A stretch of 64,000 bases of DNA from Lomentospora prolificans (GCA_029532625.1 JARFXM010000004.1:2790001-2854000), one strand, 5' to 3'; numbered from the stretch's first letter, positions 1-12,723 are shown. Translations and numbers: made by a program. The notes: generated by a model not told the origin, from the letters alone.

Positions 1-303
1 GGGTACAGAGAGAGTAACGGCACCCATGAGCTGTAGTCCAGACTGCGTAGGCTGAGGTTCGGATTCGTCAAATAGGAGAATCATAAAACGTTTGTCTTCG
101 CGGATATCGGCGATGACATCCTTCCAGAACTTGAGCAGCTTGTCTTGGTCAACGGGTGGCAGAAAGGTGACTATGCTGTGATCTGCTGTGATACAGTTGG
201 CGTGAATGGCAGCCAGATATGGGATGAGGTGGGTCTCATTTTCGGTGAAGAGCCGAGTCGACAGAGCGGGCGGTAGTGCCCCAGTGAAATCAGAAGACAT
301 CAT
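1..303 (-). CDS. GNAT-like N-acetyltransferase, N-terminal part (cut by window edge)
   Basis: Reading leftwards from ATG at 303 (a second ATG follows at once) the frame is open to base 1 and gives about 101 residues. The segments LLKFWKDVIADIREDKRFM and LQLMGAVTLSVP resemble the N-terminal half of fungal GNAT-fold acetyltransferases, in which a Trp-containing helix precedes the first beta strands and a GxVxLSxP strand. The acetyl-CoA binding motif would lie beyond the window, so neither activity nor substrate can be stated. Family assignment is by general resemblance only. Confidence 0.55.
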   Translation of the reverse strand, partial: MMSSDFTGALPPALSTRLFTENETHLIPYLAAIHANCITADHSIVTFLPPVDQDKLLKFWKDVIADIREDKRFMILLFDESEPQPTQSGLQLMGAVTLSVP

Positions 304-2610
304 GTTTTGTGTCTTCCTAACTGCGGTGATGACTTGGGATTTCCACTCGAATACTTGGGTTCTGCTTCGGTAAAAGAAAAAACCTAGCTTACTCTCTCGT
401 AAATGTGAGCTCGTGATGGAAGGGACCAGGCGCTCTTATACGCCTTCGTCTTCTCGCCTGACTCCTTAATCCTGGGGTGGAGGAATAAAAGAATAGGGTT
501 AGGCGCGAGCCGATGTTAGCATGACCATAAAGGGTTATACCTGTGTGTGCGAGTAGTTTGCCGAGGATTTTTCTGCTTCACCACAACGAGTAGGTGCAAG
601 ATTCGAGGAAATATCTCACTTTTTTTTTTTTCCTTTCCCTTGCAGGATGCGGTAGGAGAAGCGGTTGGCAACACTAAGAAGAAACGGTAGGGCTCAGAGC
701 GGACCGGCCAGGGTTTTGTGCTATTAGTAGGTAATTGCTAAAGACTAGGATCCATGGATGAGATGAATATTGCCTCAGCGACGCCATTGACCTAACAGAG
801 AAGCTGCCTTTCCGAGAAGAGTAGAGAATTGTCTCGTCTCGCACCCCCTTGTTCTCTTGCCTCAACTCGTCTCCATCAGGACGGCGGCGATTTACCTACT
901 ACGACTTGCTGCGCGAGTAACTTGAAATGGCTCCAAGGCAACATGCAGACGCACGTACAGTGTCGAGTCTTGCATCGAAGGTACATTTCTTTGCCCTTCC
1001 CCTTGCGCTATTCGACGGTTGCAAGTAGAGTGGACATTTCGCAATGCAGATGGTGGAGGGTTGCGGACGCAGGGGCAGTCGATGGTTGTTGAGAGTTAAT
1101 GCGGTGCGCTCACACTGCTTGCATTCGGTTTCCTTGTTCACCTCTCTGCCTCCCAGCCGTCCTGGGCAATAGCCGGCCGTGATGCGTGATGATGGCCGAG
1201 TGGGTAATAGATGTGGAAGAAGGTAACGGAGATGCGCGAAGCACCACACCTGCAGGAGAAAGCTGTGTGCTTGGGTGACGTACGTACATGAGCAAGTAGA
1301 GGTGTGATTTGCGACGAGATTATCATTGTGTGGGCCAACGCACAATATGTTGAGAGTCAAGCTTGCTTGCTCCAATGCGGTTTCCTCCGTCATGACCATG
1401 GCTCGATCCTTCCCAGCTTCGATTAACCCGGCAGATGGCAGAAGGTACGCACGGTACAGTCCTGTGAAGATGATTGACTGGCTGAATGTGAAGGGTTCCT
1501 TCTATTCACGACGTTGATAATGTTCATATGGTATCATGCTGGTCAATTACAATGGCTGGCACCTGCCTTCAAGTCAGCTAGCCAGGCTACCTGCGTCGCC
1601 TCCCGAATATTTAGCACGCCTAATAATAAAACGTCGAGTCCATTTCGGTTCCGGCTTCCGCGCGCTGGCTGTGGCGGCCGTGCCGCGTCCCGGGCGCTCG
1701 CCAAGGAGGGCGAGCGAGGGCGAGGTGGTCTCGGAACGCGGCATAGGCTTTCTCACCGACGCGCTATCAATTGATGAATTTGTTATTCTAAAGCTCACAT
1801 TTTCTTCATACCGTGAATACCAACGGTTTCTGTCCTTTCTGAGAACGAGAAGCTATTGTCGACGTCACCATGATCTTGAACCTGCCAGTGGCTTTGGGAT
1901 TCACCCTTCTGTTAGCATTGTACGAAGTAACATGGAAGTTTCGCCTTGGCCCTGAAGCTATGGTCGGGACGTAGCGTAACCCGGAAGGCAGCAAGGGTTT
2001 AAATCACTCCACAAAATTGGTGAGTCGACCTGGGGCTGCAACAATTCCTGTCGAGCGCGCACACAGGCAGACCGCCAGCCGAGTAATCCATCATAGAGTC
2101 CTGGACCACCTCTTGCTGACGTCAAGATTGCCCTACCTCTCACTATTCAATAGAAGCTGGGACGGTATACTGTAAGGGACATCAGATGGACACAACGCGT
2201 TATCGCTGCGTTTACGAAGCTCGCCAATATCAGCATGCTTATTCGCAAGGACTGGGATACTGGAGACGAACTACTACGCGTCGCTCTATTGCTGGAATGG
2301 AGATTGTGCCACGGGCCAGTATTATGAGTCAAAAAGGGAGCTGAAAACAGGAGTAGGGACTATCAGACCAGTGGAAGGAGGTTTATGTCCTTCTTTCACC
2401 TAGGACATACCAGTAGGGAATTGGACACAGGTATCACCGGCAAATGCCTAACCTACCTCAGCTCTGAACATTACGGAACTGCCCACTACCGTCTACCTCA
2501 TGCGGGGAATTTCACGACGGCGAGGGGAAATCTCCGATAGAACGACGTTAGCTCACCCGCGAGCTCGGGAAGAAAACCTGAATGTCGGATCTTACTTCAA
2601 GGGCCTGCCT

Positions 2611-2641
2611 GTAAACGCTGGTTGTCGGATCTAGCGTTTAC
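2611..2641. repeat. Inverted repeat (9-nt perfect arms)
   Basis: GTAAACGCT at 2611-2619 is exactly complementary to AGCGTTTAC at 2633-2641 across a 13-nt spacer. The arm contains GTAAAC, a forkhead-like core. It lies about 0.85 kb upstream of the phospholipase D start. Confidence 0.7.
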
Positions 2642-2662
2642 CACCACTCTCTAATTAGGATC

Positions 2663-2719
2663 TAGCCGGCGCTTCTCAGCCACACTACTACGGCTTACTC
2701 CGATGATAAGAGCCGGCTA
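2663..2719. repeat. Inverted repeat (12-nt arms, one mismatch)
   Basis: TAGCCGGCGCTT at 2663-2674 pairs with AAGAGCCGGCTA at 2708-2719 with one mismatch, enclosing 33 nt. It follows the 2611-2641 inverted repeat by about 20 nt, so the two form a small cluster of potential hairpins. Confidence 0.65.
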
Positions 2720-3213
2720 ATTCCAGGCCTCTCAATTAACATTTGAAGTCCCAAGGTGTGCTCTATACCATTTTGAGGGATGCTGGCTGTTAAAACTGCA
2801 ACGTGAAGTTAATGGTTGCCTACTTCAAATCTTTCTTAGGTTAAAGACAGAGATGAGAGCTTTGGAGAAAACGAGGTAGGTTGAGGCTCATCTTGATGCT
2901 CAACACCAACACAGCTGCTCTCGAGTTGAGCTATCCCTCTAAGCGGACGATAAAATGATCTTCGCACTCGACTTCTCACTCATAGGCTGAACTGCCAGAA
3001 CCTACTCAGTCATGCAGTGCATCCACGGGATTGCCCACCGGGGGGGCCTCCACGTCTTCCGGGAATAGCCAGCTGCTTGTTAGTCAATTTCAGCTGCTCT
3101 TGTCCTGCATCTCGCACGAGAGAAGAACCACCGATCCATCCCGCAGATCCAGTCAGAGCGCCAACCGGCTGGCCAAGCCCCGAGCCAAGCCCCATGTCCC
3201 AAAATTAAGACAA

Positions 3214-3240
3214 AACACACACACACACACACGCACACAC
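3214..3240. repeat. (AC)n microsatellite
   Basis: An AC dinucleotide run with one interruption (ACGC) lies about 250 nt upstream of the phospholipase D start codon. Confidence 0.9.
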
Positions 3241-3490
3241 GCGAGCGTCTCAGGCTATTCTCCAGTCAGCTCACCCCGCTGGTGGGGAGCTCTAATACTC
3301 TGTGCCACATGCCGCATTTTTCGCGTGCTTCCATGATCCTTCAGTTGGCGATAATCTTATCTCTTCCTCCCACTCTTTTTGGTCGCAGGACCCAATATCG
3401 TTCGCTCTATTGTCCCTACGGGTACACTTCCCTCCTTGCCCTTCCTCCTTTAAAGGCCGCAAGGAACTAATATACGCACTTTTGCGCGTC

Positions 3491-6400
3491 ATGGACATCT
3501 TCCGCAAGGCGGGGGCGCATCTTGACCGTCTCCTAACCGGGGAGGACGAGCGCCACTCTCATACTCACCTTGACCAGGAGTGCACTCATATCCACCCCGA
3601 ACATCATAGGAATAATAGATACACCTCATTTGCCCCCCAAACTACTGGCAATGCGAAGTGGTATGTCGACGGTTGCTCTTACTTTTGGGCCGTGTCCGAA
3701 GCGATTGAAGGTAAGCCAAAGATCTCACGCTTGCGGATAAGAGATGCTGCAATATTGGAGACGCTGAAACACGCTATTAGCTGCTCAGAAGAGTATCTAC
3801 ATCCTCGATTGGTGGCTCAGTCCCGAGCTGTACCTTCGCCGACCTCCTTCTGCCAATGAGAGATATCGACTTGATAAATTGCTCCATGCTGCTGCCGAAC
3901 GTGGGGTCAAGGTCCACATTATTGTCTACAAGGAGGTCCAGGCGGCGTTGACATGTAGGTTATCCCCGTCTCGGCATTCCATTATCGGTTCGGACCCTCA
4001 CTTACATCTCGCCTCTCACAAGTGAACTCTGCTGTAAGTCCGCATGACAACAAAACGAGCAAGGCGGTGGTGGATTCTGACGAGGAGATGCCAGCATACG
4101 CGAAAGCGGCTCGAGTCGCTGCATCCAAATATCCAGGTCTTCCGACACCCTGATCATACTCCCACCGGGTATAGTTTGAATAAGTCGTTTTCAGGCCTTT
4201 CCCTCGGCAGTGGGAATATCGCAAAGTCCTCCATCGACGCTCTAAAAGCGATTTACGGCACTAGCGATGGCATGGTACTCTTCTGGGCTCACCACGAAAA
4301 GCTATGTCTCATTGATGAGAGACTCGTGTTTATGGGTGGTCTCGATATGTGTGAGTATGAGGGATATTGAAACCTGCCGGACGATCAACTAACGTGTTTT
4401 CAGGTTTTGGAAGATGGGACACTACGAGTAGGTCCAATCTCAATCTGTGATCGGCTCTACACCCCGAGGGTTTCTTTGGTTGCTGATGTTGGTCAAAGGC
4501 CATCCTATCGCGGATGCTCATCCCGGAGACCTCAACGCAATCATTTTCCCCGGACAAGATTACAACAACGCTCGAATTTATGATTTTCACAACGTTGAGA
4601 ACTGGGAGCAAAACAAGCTCGATAGGACTCAGAGCTCTAGGATGGGATGGACCGACGTCACAATTAGTTTGAATGGACCAATTGTCGGAAGCCTCATTCA
4701 TCACTTTAAGGACCGCTGGTAGGCGTATTAGAATGAGAGTTAGCTGTTAACTAAGCCTTGCTTACACCCTTTTAGGAACTATCTTTTCGATCAGAAGTAT
4801 AGCCACAAGAATGCCGGGAAGTACTCCAAGCTTGAGATCAGCCCCCCCGGTGAATCTGGGCACTCCCTCATGGGTGACTGGACTCATTCCGGTCACCGAA
4901 TCTTAGGCGACATGCATGGTCGGTTTAATCGAGGCCTAAGCCATCTCACTGGACATGAGGACCGCAGCTATAGACCTCCATCCCGGCAAGGCGGTTCGGG
5001 CACCAACATTCAGTTGGTGCGTAGGTTAGTATCCAATAATCATCATGATTTCTTGCTTCGTATCTCGTAGCTAACCTATCCTTAAGCGCAACGGAGTGGT
5101 CTTCAGGACTCCCCACCGAGCACTCTATCGCCAACGCCTATATTGACGCCATTACCAACGCGAAGCATTTCGTCTACATTGAGAACCAGGTATTCACTAT
5201 ACAAGCCGGGAGGCCCACAATATGGGACTATTCCGCTAATGCAATATCGCAGTTCTTCATCACCGCCACCAGCGATGCCCAGCGACCTGTCAATAACAAG
5301 ATCGGTGCCGCGATCGTAAATCGCATTTTAAAAGCATTTAGGGCCAATGAGGAGTTCTTTGTCATTGTGATCATGCCCTCTGTCCCTGGGTTCGCTGGCG
5401 ATCTTAAATCCGACGGCGCGCTTGGGACACGAGCCATCATGGAATTCCAATACTTCTCCATCTCCCGGGGTGGACATAGCATCATTGAGACACTGCAGAA
5501 CAATGGCATTCAGGACGTCAGTCGATACATTTCCTTCTACAACCTCCGAAGTTACGACCGCGTCAACATCTCCTCAACCATGTCCCAGGCCGAGCAGCGC
5601 TCGGGTGTTCCATATGAGACCGCTAGGCGGGAACATGACGATGCTGTCGGTTCCGGTTACCGCCATGGCGAGGGAACCCATGGTCAGTTGCATTACCATG
5701 AGTACCAGCAGGCCGCCGCAAAGGTCCCGGACCCTACCTGGGATACTGTGTCTTCCTGTTACATGGCCGGAGGGACCGACATCCGCCGAGTGCCATGGTA
5801 TGGTCCCCCGGAAAAGGAGATCGACGCCTTCGTTAGCGAGCAACTATACATCCACAGCAAGCTCCTCATCGCCGATGACCGCCTCGTCATCTGCGGCTCC
5901 GCCAACATCAACGATCGCTCCCAGCTCGGATCGCACGACTCCGAGATCGCCGTCGTCATCGAAGACCCCACCCCCGTCGACTCGTATATGAACGGTAGGC
6001 CGTTCCAGGCAACCGTCTTCGCCGCTTCGCTCCGCCGCTTCATCTTCCGCAAGCACCTCGGCCTCATCCCCGACGAGAGGTGGGACAATCCCAACGTCAA
6101 CTGGACCGGCGTCGACAAGGGCCCCAACTGGTACGACTGGAACTCGCACGCCGACCACCTCGTGCGCGACCCGCTGCACCCCGAGTTCCGCAGCCTGTGG
6201 AACACCACCGCCCGGGTGAACACCGAGGTGTTCAGCAAGGTCTTCCACAACGTGCCCAACAACCATGTCCGCACTTGGAAGGACTACGACGAGTTCTTCT
6301 CCAAGCACTTCATCGTTCCCGGCGCCGAGGGCGACAAGGAGAAGAACCCCCCTCAGGTCCAGAACTCCGAGGGCAAGGTCGGCTACGGACACGTCGTTAA

Positions 6401-6557
6401 GTCCGAGTTCCCTGGCGGCGTCGGAGAGGTCAAGGAGTGGCTCAGCCGCGTGCGAGGAACCCTCGTGGAGATGCCGTTGGACTTCTTGGTGGATGAGGCG
6501 GATATCGCAAAAGAGGGCTTAGAGCTGAATACTCTGACGGCGGAGCTGTACACTTGA
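3491..6557 (+). CDS. Phospholipase D (nine exons)
   Basis: Hydrolyses phosphatidylcholine to phosphatidic acid and choline. Exons by splice consensus and phase are 3491-3710, 3781-3954, 4023-4033, 4095-4350, 4404-4427, 4499-4718, 4776-5024, 5087-5189 and 5253-6557, giving 853 aa. Both HKD catalytic motifs are present: HEKLCLIDERLVFMGG from His202 and HSKLLIADDRLVICGS from His620. The family block YILDWWLSPELYLRRPP lies near the N-terminus. No PX or PH domain precedes the catalytic part, so this is the short fungal form rather than the long Spo14 type. Exons 3 (11 nt) and 5 (24 nt) are micro-exons; without them the conserved NSAHT and CFGRWDTT segments are lost. The frame is open upstream to 3302, but similarity begins at MDIFRKAGAHLD, so 3491 is preferred. 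Convergent with the next gene. Confidence 0.93.
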
Positions 6558-7180
6558 GCTAGATGAACTGATCGTAGGAGTGTGTTGTTAGATATCCAGA
6601 CGTCACCCACAATACGCACGCGAGTTGAATTCGGCAACGCGTCACGATGGACCGCAGAATATAATGCAAAGCAGTTTTTACTTCTCATTCCTCGAGCACA
6701 AACACAGCTCTTGTAGTACAGCGGTTTTATGAACAAGTGAAACGACCAACATCCAAGTTTGGCCTAGCCACACATGTAGCGGAGAGTTGGGGAAGAAAAT
6801 AAAAAAGATACAAAAAAAAAGCTGACCAAAAAAGTCGAGGAAAAAGTTACAAAAGCGTACATGAGTGGATTAAGTCGGTCTTCTTTGCCTCTTGTCAAAA
6901 GCCGACCGTATAACAAATAACCATCGCATCCATTTCCCCCTTACTCGCAGTTATGGGTAAATAAGAAAAAAAAACTCCTTGGCGACCTGATAAATATGAT
7001 ATCTATGACAAATGTTGGGTGACGCGAGAAATACAAGAGAAATCAACAATAACCCTAGGAACATTGGCAAGAAGTGGAGTATGAGACCCTATAGGGCGGT
7101 GGAGAAATGGGCAAAAAGATGAACGGCTAGTCAAGCATTCCCATGTAATAAAGTCATTTCATCATTATGTCGCCCGGCCC

Positions 7181-9546
7181 TTAGTCCACCTTGCCGTTGG
7201 TATTGGAGCTCGGTCCTCCTAGGAGACCTTCCTTCAGCTCCTTGATGCCCATGGCATCCTCAAGCCTGAAGTTGGGGCGAGTCCTTCGTAGCCTGCCTCG
7301 GAACCATGACAGCGCGGCGAGGGCAATGGCAAAGCTGCAGCCGACAGTGAGCCAGGGATGCTCAACAAAGGCCATGCGGAAGTCGAAAAAGACCTTCTCA
7401 AAGCTCGAGATGGTAAGCTTGGGCTTGATCTTGGGCGGCGACGCGGTAACCTTGCCGACGGTCTCCATGATTGATGTGCGCGAGGGGGTGATGATATTGC
7501 CAGTAATGGTAGTATCCCAGTAGCGGCGATTCTAAAAAGAAAATTGCTCATTAGCTTCATCAGTTCACAGGGGGTTAATGTCCAAGGGTTCAAGGCTCAC
7601 ATCTTCATCGTTGATAATGACCCGGTCGCCGTCCTTGACGTCGATACCATAAGTCGTTCGAATCCAGCGTTGCCAAAAAACGGCATCAACCCAAGCAAAG
7701 GTGACCTGCTTCTTGTCTGACATGGACATGTTGATACGGATTGCCTTAGCCTGGCGAATTCCTCGTTCGTCGTTCCGGTCTTTAGCCTCTTCCAGACGCA
7801 GCTGCTTAGCATCCCGGAGCTCCTGACGTTCGAGCTGGAAGAGTTGGATCTGCTTGTCCATCCACTCGTTGGCCGCGCTTTTCATTTCCCGCTGGGCATC
7901 CCTGAAGGACTCTTCGTTGTTTCTGTTGAGAATGCCCAAAACGACAATCTTGCCATCCATAATCTCGCGCGCGTTGGAAGCGGTGAGCTCTGGAACGATC
8001 GGGAGCCAGACAGACCTCATCCATTGGAGAATACCGTTGACGTCCCTCATATCCTTGGGCATTAGAGGAGTGTAATAGGTAGGCCGTCCTTCCCTAGCCA
8101 CCATCAATCTGGGCCACGTGGTAATCTTGAACCGCTTGTACAACTCAGGGTCGCGAGTCCTGACAAGCTTGGCACGGCCGGCTAGGTGAATGGGAATACG
8201 CTCAAGGGCCATAAAGTCCTCGCTCGTAACGCCGTGGTCGTAGAAGTAGACAAAGATGACTTCTTCCTTCTCCTCCAGGGCCTTGAACGATTCAGCATCA
8301 ACTTCGGGCACACCATTCGTCAGAGCGACAGCACTTTCGGCAAAGTGGAGTAAATCACCAAGTCCTCGAAGGCCGTCGTACTCCACACGTTCACCACCTC
8401 GGAAAAGAATGATGGTTGGATACCCTCTGACGCCGACGTCCTTGCAGAGACGAGACTCCTTGTCGCAGTTGACTTCGCCAACATTGAGTTGACCCTTCAT
8501 ATCCTTGGCGATCTGATCCCAAGTAGGAGCCAAAGCTTGGCAGTGATGGCACCAAGGAGCATAGAACTTGATAAACCAGGGATCCTGGGTCATTGTGACC
8601 TTGTTCTGGAAACTCTCGGCGTCAAGTGAAGATGACACACCGTCCTTGTTTGGAGTTTCCGTTGACTTGGCTCGAACAGGGAAAGGAATGTTGGGAGCGG
8701 GGAAAACGGGATTCTTCCTGGAGGCCATGATCTCCGCAGCAATATCCTGAGGGGTACGCTCAGCCGGGGGTTTCTCTTCAGGTTCCTTCCTTTGGGTTTC
8801 CTTCTTTTCGGGTTCCTTCTCCTCTACCTCTTTCACAGGTACTACGTCAGCCTTCGCTTTGGTGCTAGCAGGCATAGTCTCCTCGTCTGAGTTCTCTTCA
8901 GGTGCGCCATCCGCTTTGGCGGCCGGTTGGTCTTCATCAGAGGAGACCGAAGGAGAAACGTGGTCGTCGCCGGCCTTAGGAATAATCAGCTTTGCTGGGC
9001 GAGAGCCGGGCTTGCTCTCCTCTAGAGCCTTCTCGATAACATCAGTGACAACCGTCATGTTCTTAGCACCGCGAACTTTGCCGTGAACCTCGCCGTCCTT
9101 ATATAACAGCGTTGTGGGCCACGTCGTCACATTGCGTTCGGAGCAGAAGTCATAGTAGGCGATGCAGTTTATCGCGCCGAACCGAAAGTCGTAGAAATCG
9201 CTGAATGACTCTTCGGAGCCTTCAGGCTTCGAGGTGTAATAGAATTCATACGCGGTTTGGTAGGTGGGAACAAAATCTAAACAAAAGGGGCAATAGGGGC
9301 TGGAATGTCTCCAAGTTAGATGGTACATTACCATTGTGAATTTTATTAGAGGTGCACGGCTTACCTGTGGTGCTTGACCATCACAAAAGTGTGCGTCTTT
9401 AATTCGGTGTCGTAGTTCTCGGGAGTGAGCTCTAATAATGGGGGCACTTCGACTCCGTTGAATGTCGTTGGCTCGGGAGCCTTCTTTGCCTTGCCATTAA
9501 CGAGAGCCGACGCTCCGAGGAGCGTCAATATCGCAGCAAGCTTCAT
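7181..9546 (-). CDS. ER transmembrane thioredoxin / protein disulfide isomerase-like protein
   Basis: Exons 9546-9365, 9299-7601 and 7531-7181 give 743 aa. The layout is a signal peptide (KLAAILTLLGASALVNG), a first thioredoxin domain with the active site CPFC (residues 64-67), a charged Glu/Lys/Pro-rich linker, and a second thioredoxin domain with WCHHC (Cys about 311 and 314) followed by the cis-Pro segment VRGYPTIILF. A long helical region leads to one transmembrane segment (about 683-703) with a short basic cytosolic tail. This is a type I ER membrane oxidoreductase of the Eps1/TMX kind, expected to form or isomerise disulfides in secretory cargo. The start at 9546 was chosen because the signal peptide begins there; an in-frame ATG at 9564 adds six residues. 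Which orthologue it is cannot be decided from sequence alone. Confidence 0.88.
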
Positions 9547-11042
9547 GGTTTGGCGAGCGGACACGAAATGTAGGAAAGTGCGTGGCGAGATAGGAGGATT
9601 GGAGAGGCGCGGGAAAAAGCGCTTGATTGCAGACGAAGCGCTACCTCGAATCGCGGTGATATTCGTCCGGTGGCCGCGATGATGAAGCGAGTTGAACGAA
9701 AGGCTATGGTCGGGAAGGAAGTGACTTCTCGTCTACGAATCAGTCACGACTGCCATCCGGAAACTAGGGTCGCGTGAATGGTAGGGGGGTTCGGGAGTAG
9801 GTGTGGTCAAGGCCGCCGGTTTTGCTGGTGTGCCAAATCACGAGGCAATCTGACGAAAGATCGCAAGAGCAGAGGAGCCTAGATTAATCAGGAAGAAGTC
9901 GATGCATCAACCAAACCTCGCTCGAATGGAATAGAGAAATGAGAGGATGAAGAAACCGGCAGAGTCAAAGGAGGTGGACCGGCGATGGCGACAAAAGGGG
10001 GAAAAAGAAGATCCAAGAAACACAAAAGATCGTTGCGAGTTCTTGGGATGCTGCCAACCTTGGACCGTGGGCGTGGGAACTTGTGGTCCTGGAAAAATTA
10101 AGGAGGAACACGGGGAGACAGGGGGTGGAAAATCAGGAGAATGCCAGCAACACTCATATCCTGCCTCTGGCAAGAAGAAAATGGCGCGATGACCAAATTC
10201 CATTGGCTGAAATCGCGGCCGCCACTCTGCCAGCTTTACTCCGTAACTGGCAATCGATCTTTCCTGCGGGCAATGATGGCCTAATATGTCAGGCGATAGA
10301 ACTGCTACTTTTAATGCACTTTTCCAGCCGCTTTGGCAGAGGTACCTTGGAAGGAACGGGTAAATACGATGGCGCATGCACTCTCTATACCTACAGGGTA
10401 TACTTACTTGTGAGAAGTATTCGACCGAATATCCCCCAAAGGACTCGGGTCCAAGGCACAACTTGAGAAGCTATCGGGTATTGAGATAGACCTGGCTCTG
10501 CAAAAGACACAAAAGTGCTATTTTGCCACCTTAGCTTGGGTTGTAGATGTAAATTAATTCCGGGATTCCAGAGAATGGGAATCCTCGACACTCGAGGTTG
10601 TATTCACGTACCCTCTGGACTTTATTCAAGTACATCGAGCTGTTGGTAATGAGAGCACGTGCACTAATAATTCCCTTTCGACACTGTTACTCTAAGGTTC
10701 TAGAGGCAGCCACGACGGGCCGCAATGAAGGACAGGCAGGCACGTCGCCCTTGCATGAGAGGCAGACAGGGCTGGCCCTCCCGCCCCAACGTCAATGCCA
10801 TGTTGTCACCGTATCGCCGGAATTACAGCATTATCATCACGTCTAACAGTTCAGATATACAACCTTCTATCTCCATGCTGTTCAGGCTAGCATTTTGCAT
10901 GTCACAAACTGTGGGGCCAACCTGAACGTTATCCTCTGGCCCAAAACACACTCCCGGCCTCGTCAGCGTCGAGGCTTCCATTACGCACTAACATCTGAAT
11001 CCTCCCCCGCCCGTAGCAAACGAGCGAAGAACGCTCGCCATT
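9547..11042. other. Divergent intergenic region between PDI-like gene and TDP1
   Basis: About 1.5 kb with no supported gene. A 184-codon minus-strand frame (9907-10461) lacks domains and looks like non-coding sequence. An inverted CCAAT box (ATTGG near 10202) is the only regulatory motif I would name. Confidence 0.6.
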
Positions 11043-12723
11043 ATGGAACCCCCCGCTAAAAGATCCCGGTACGGCTCTGATGATGGACCGTTGCAGGGCC
11101 GAGTGGAGGGTCTAGCCTCACTTACCCGCCCCGTCAGTCCGCCCCCGAGGAGGCGGAGCCCTCGTGGTGAGCCAGCTGTGATTAGTTCGCCGTTCAAACT
11201 GATACGGATTGATGCCTTACCGGACCGCTATAACCACGACACCGTTACGCTTAAGAGTATACTTGGTGATCCCATCATTAAAGAATGCTGGAACTTTAAC
11301 TATATGCACAACATCGAATACATCTTGGACGCGTTTGATGAAGACGTTCGACACCTCGTGAAGCTTCACATTATCCATGGGAATTGGAAGAGAGAGGATC
11401 CTGGTCGGTTAACACTGGAGGTGAGGGCTCACTTGCAATCCCGTCAGCTTTGCGTTTGCGGCAAGACTAAGAGGCCTAGGCCGAAGCAGCAAAGCACCCC
11501 AATGTCACTCTCCACACCGCTCCGATGCCCGAGATGTTTGGAACGCATCATTCGAAGATGATGATCCTCCTAAGGCATGATGATACGGCTCAGATCGTTA
11601 TTCACACTGCGAATACCATAGTGCAGGATTGGACGGTTCTTACCAATGGGGTCTGGCAATCACCCAGGTTGCCATTATTGAAGAGTCCCGGAACGGACGG
11701 CGGCAGGCAAACCTATCCGTTTGGTAGTGGGAAAAGATTCAAAGAAGACCTCTTAGATTACTTAAGAGCCTATGATTCCCGGAGACCTACCTGCGGGCCC
11801 CTCGTCAAAGAACTAGTCAAATACGACTTTGAAGCCATCAGAGGTGTTCTTATTGCAAGCGTCCCCGGCCGTCACCCAACTCGCTCCTCTCGACTATGGG
11901 GGTGGCCGGCGCTCAAAAGGTGCCTCGCAGAAGTTCCCACTCAGGATGGCGCTTCGGATGTTGTTGTGCAAATCTCATCCATAGCGACCCTCGGGGCCAA
12001 GGATTCGTGGTTGAAAGAAACGTTTTTCGGTGCCCTATCCGCCTCCAAGAATGCACGATTGAAACGGCCAAATTTCAAGGTAGTGTTTCCCACTGTTGAT
12101 GAGATCCAACGATCAGTCGCCGGGTACCGCGCGGGCGGTTCTATCCATATGCGGACCCAGTCACAGCAACAACAAAGGCAGTTGCAGTACATGAAGCCCC
12201 TACTTCACCACTGGGCCAACGATGCAGCGAAGGGCGAGGGTAAGTAACGCACGGGGTTGGTGGCCAGCCCTACTGTTCTTTACGCTCACCGCGGACTACA
12301 GACTTGGGCGACGCCAACATACAGAATAGCGGTAGGAACCGGGCGGTACCGCATATTAAAACCTACATCCGCCACGGGGAAAATTCTATAGACTGGGCCT
12401 TGCTCACCTCGGCAAATCTCTCGAAGCAAGCATGGGGAGAGGCTGCTAACACCTCGAACGAAGTTCGCATAGCGTCTTGGGAGATTGGAGTTTTAGTCTG
12501 GCCAGAGCTGCTTACGGAAAATTCAGCAATGATTGGAACATACCAAACCGATATACCGAATATACAAGTGGACAAGGATGGCGAAAAGGAATCGGTGGTA
12601 GGGCTACGGATGCCTTACAGCCTTCCCTTGCAGAAATATGGGAAAGATGAGACACCGTGGGTCGCGACCAAGTCATACTCGGAACCTGACTGCCTCGGAG
12701 GGGTTTGGATAGGTTACGGTTGA
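11043..12723 (+). CDS. tdp1: Tyrosyl-DNA phosphodiesterase 1
   Basis: Removes stalled topoisomerase I peptides and other adducts from DNA 3' ends in the nucleus. Exons 11043-11420, 11480-12239 and 12302-12723 give 519 aa. The two HxK catalytic motifs of the Tdp1 branch of the phospholipase D superfamily are visible: FGTHHSKMMIL (about residue 148) and HIKTYIR (about residue 397), followed by LLTSANLSKQAWG with its conserved Asn. The N-terminal 30 residues are basic (PAKRSRY, PPPRRRSP), consistent with a nuclear localisation signal. The first intron joins TLE to AEAAKHPNVTLHTAP, as the family requires. Its 3' end faces ACBP about 200 nt away. A Gln-rich patch precedes the second intron. Confidence 0.93.

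Larger units (their letters stand above)
304..3490. other. 3.2 kb gene-poor intergenic region
   Basis: No gene with convincing coding character is visible. The longest open frames (for example 899-1399 on the minus strand) have low-complexity, Cys/Arg/Leu/Ser-rich translations without domains. The region contains two inverted repeats around 2.6-2.7 kb, an AC dinucleotide run (3214-3240), and a strong pyrimidine-tract/TTGCAG acceptor at 620-645 followed by a short open stretch to TAG at 690 that has no recognisable partner exon. Confidence 0.6.

Noticed and set aside
899..1399. 166-codon minus-strand frame in the left gene-poor region
   Set aside because: Composition is typical of translated non-coding DNA, with no motif or neighbouring exon.
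3302..3490. In-frame N-terminal extension of phospholipase D
   Set aside because: Family similarity begins at 3491 and the extension is low-complexity with no family match; it is probably leader sequence.
5759..6392. Antisense frames of 171 and 182 codons opposite the phospholipase D last exon
   Set aside because: They overlap the second HKD region, which is clearly coding on the plus strand, and their translations are repetitive Val/Gly/Glu-rich shadows.
9907..10461. 184-codon minus-strand frame between the PDI-like gene and TDP1
   Set aside because: No domain, unusual His/Pro/Phe/Cys-rich composition and no splice partner; more likely promoter sequence.
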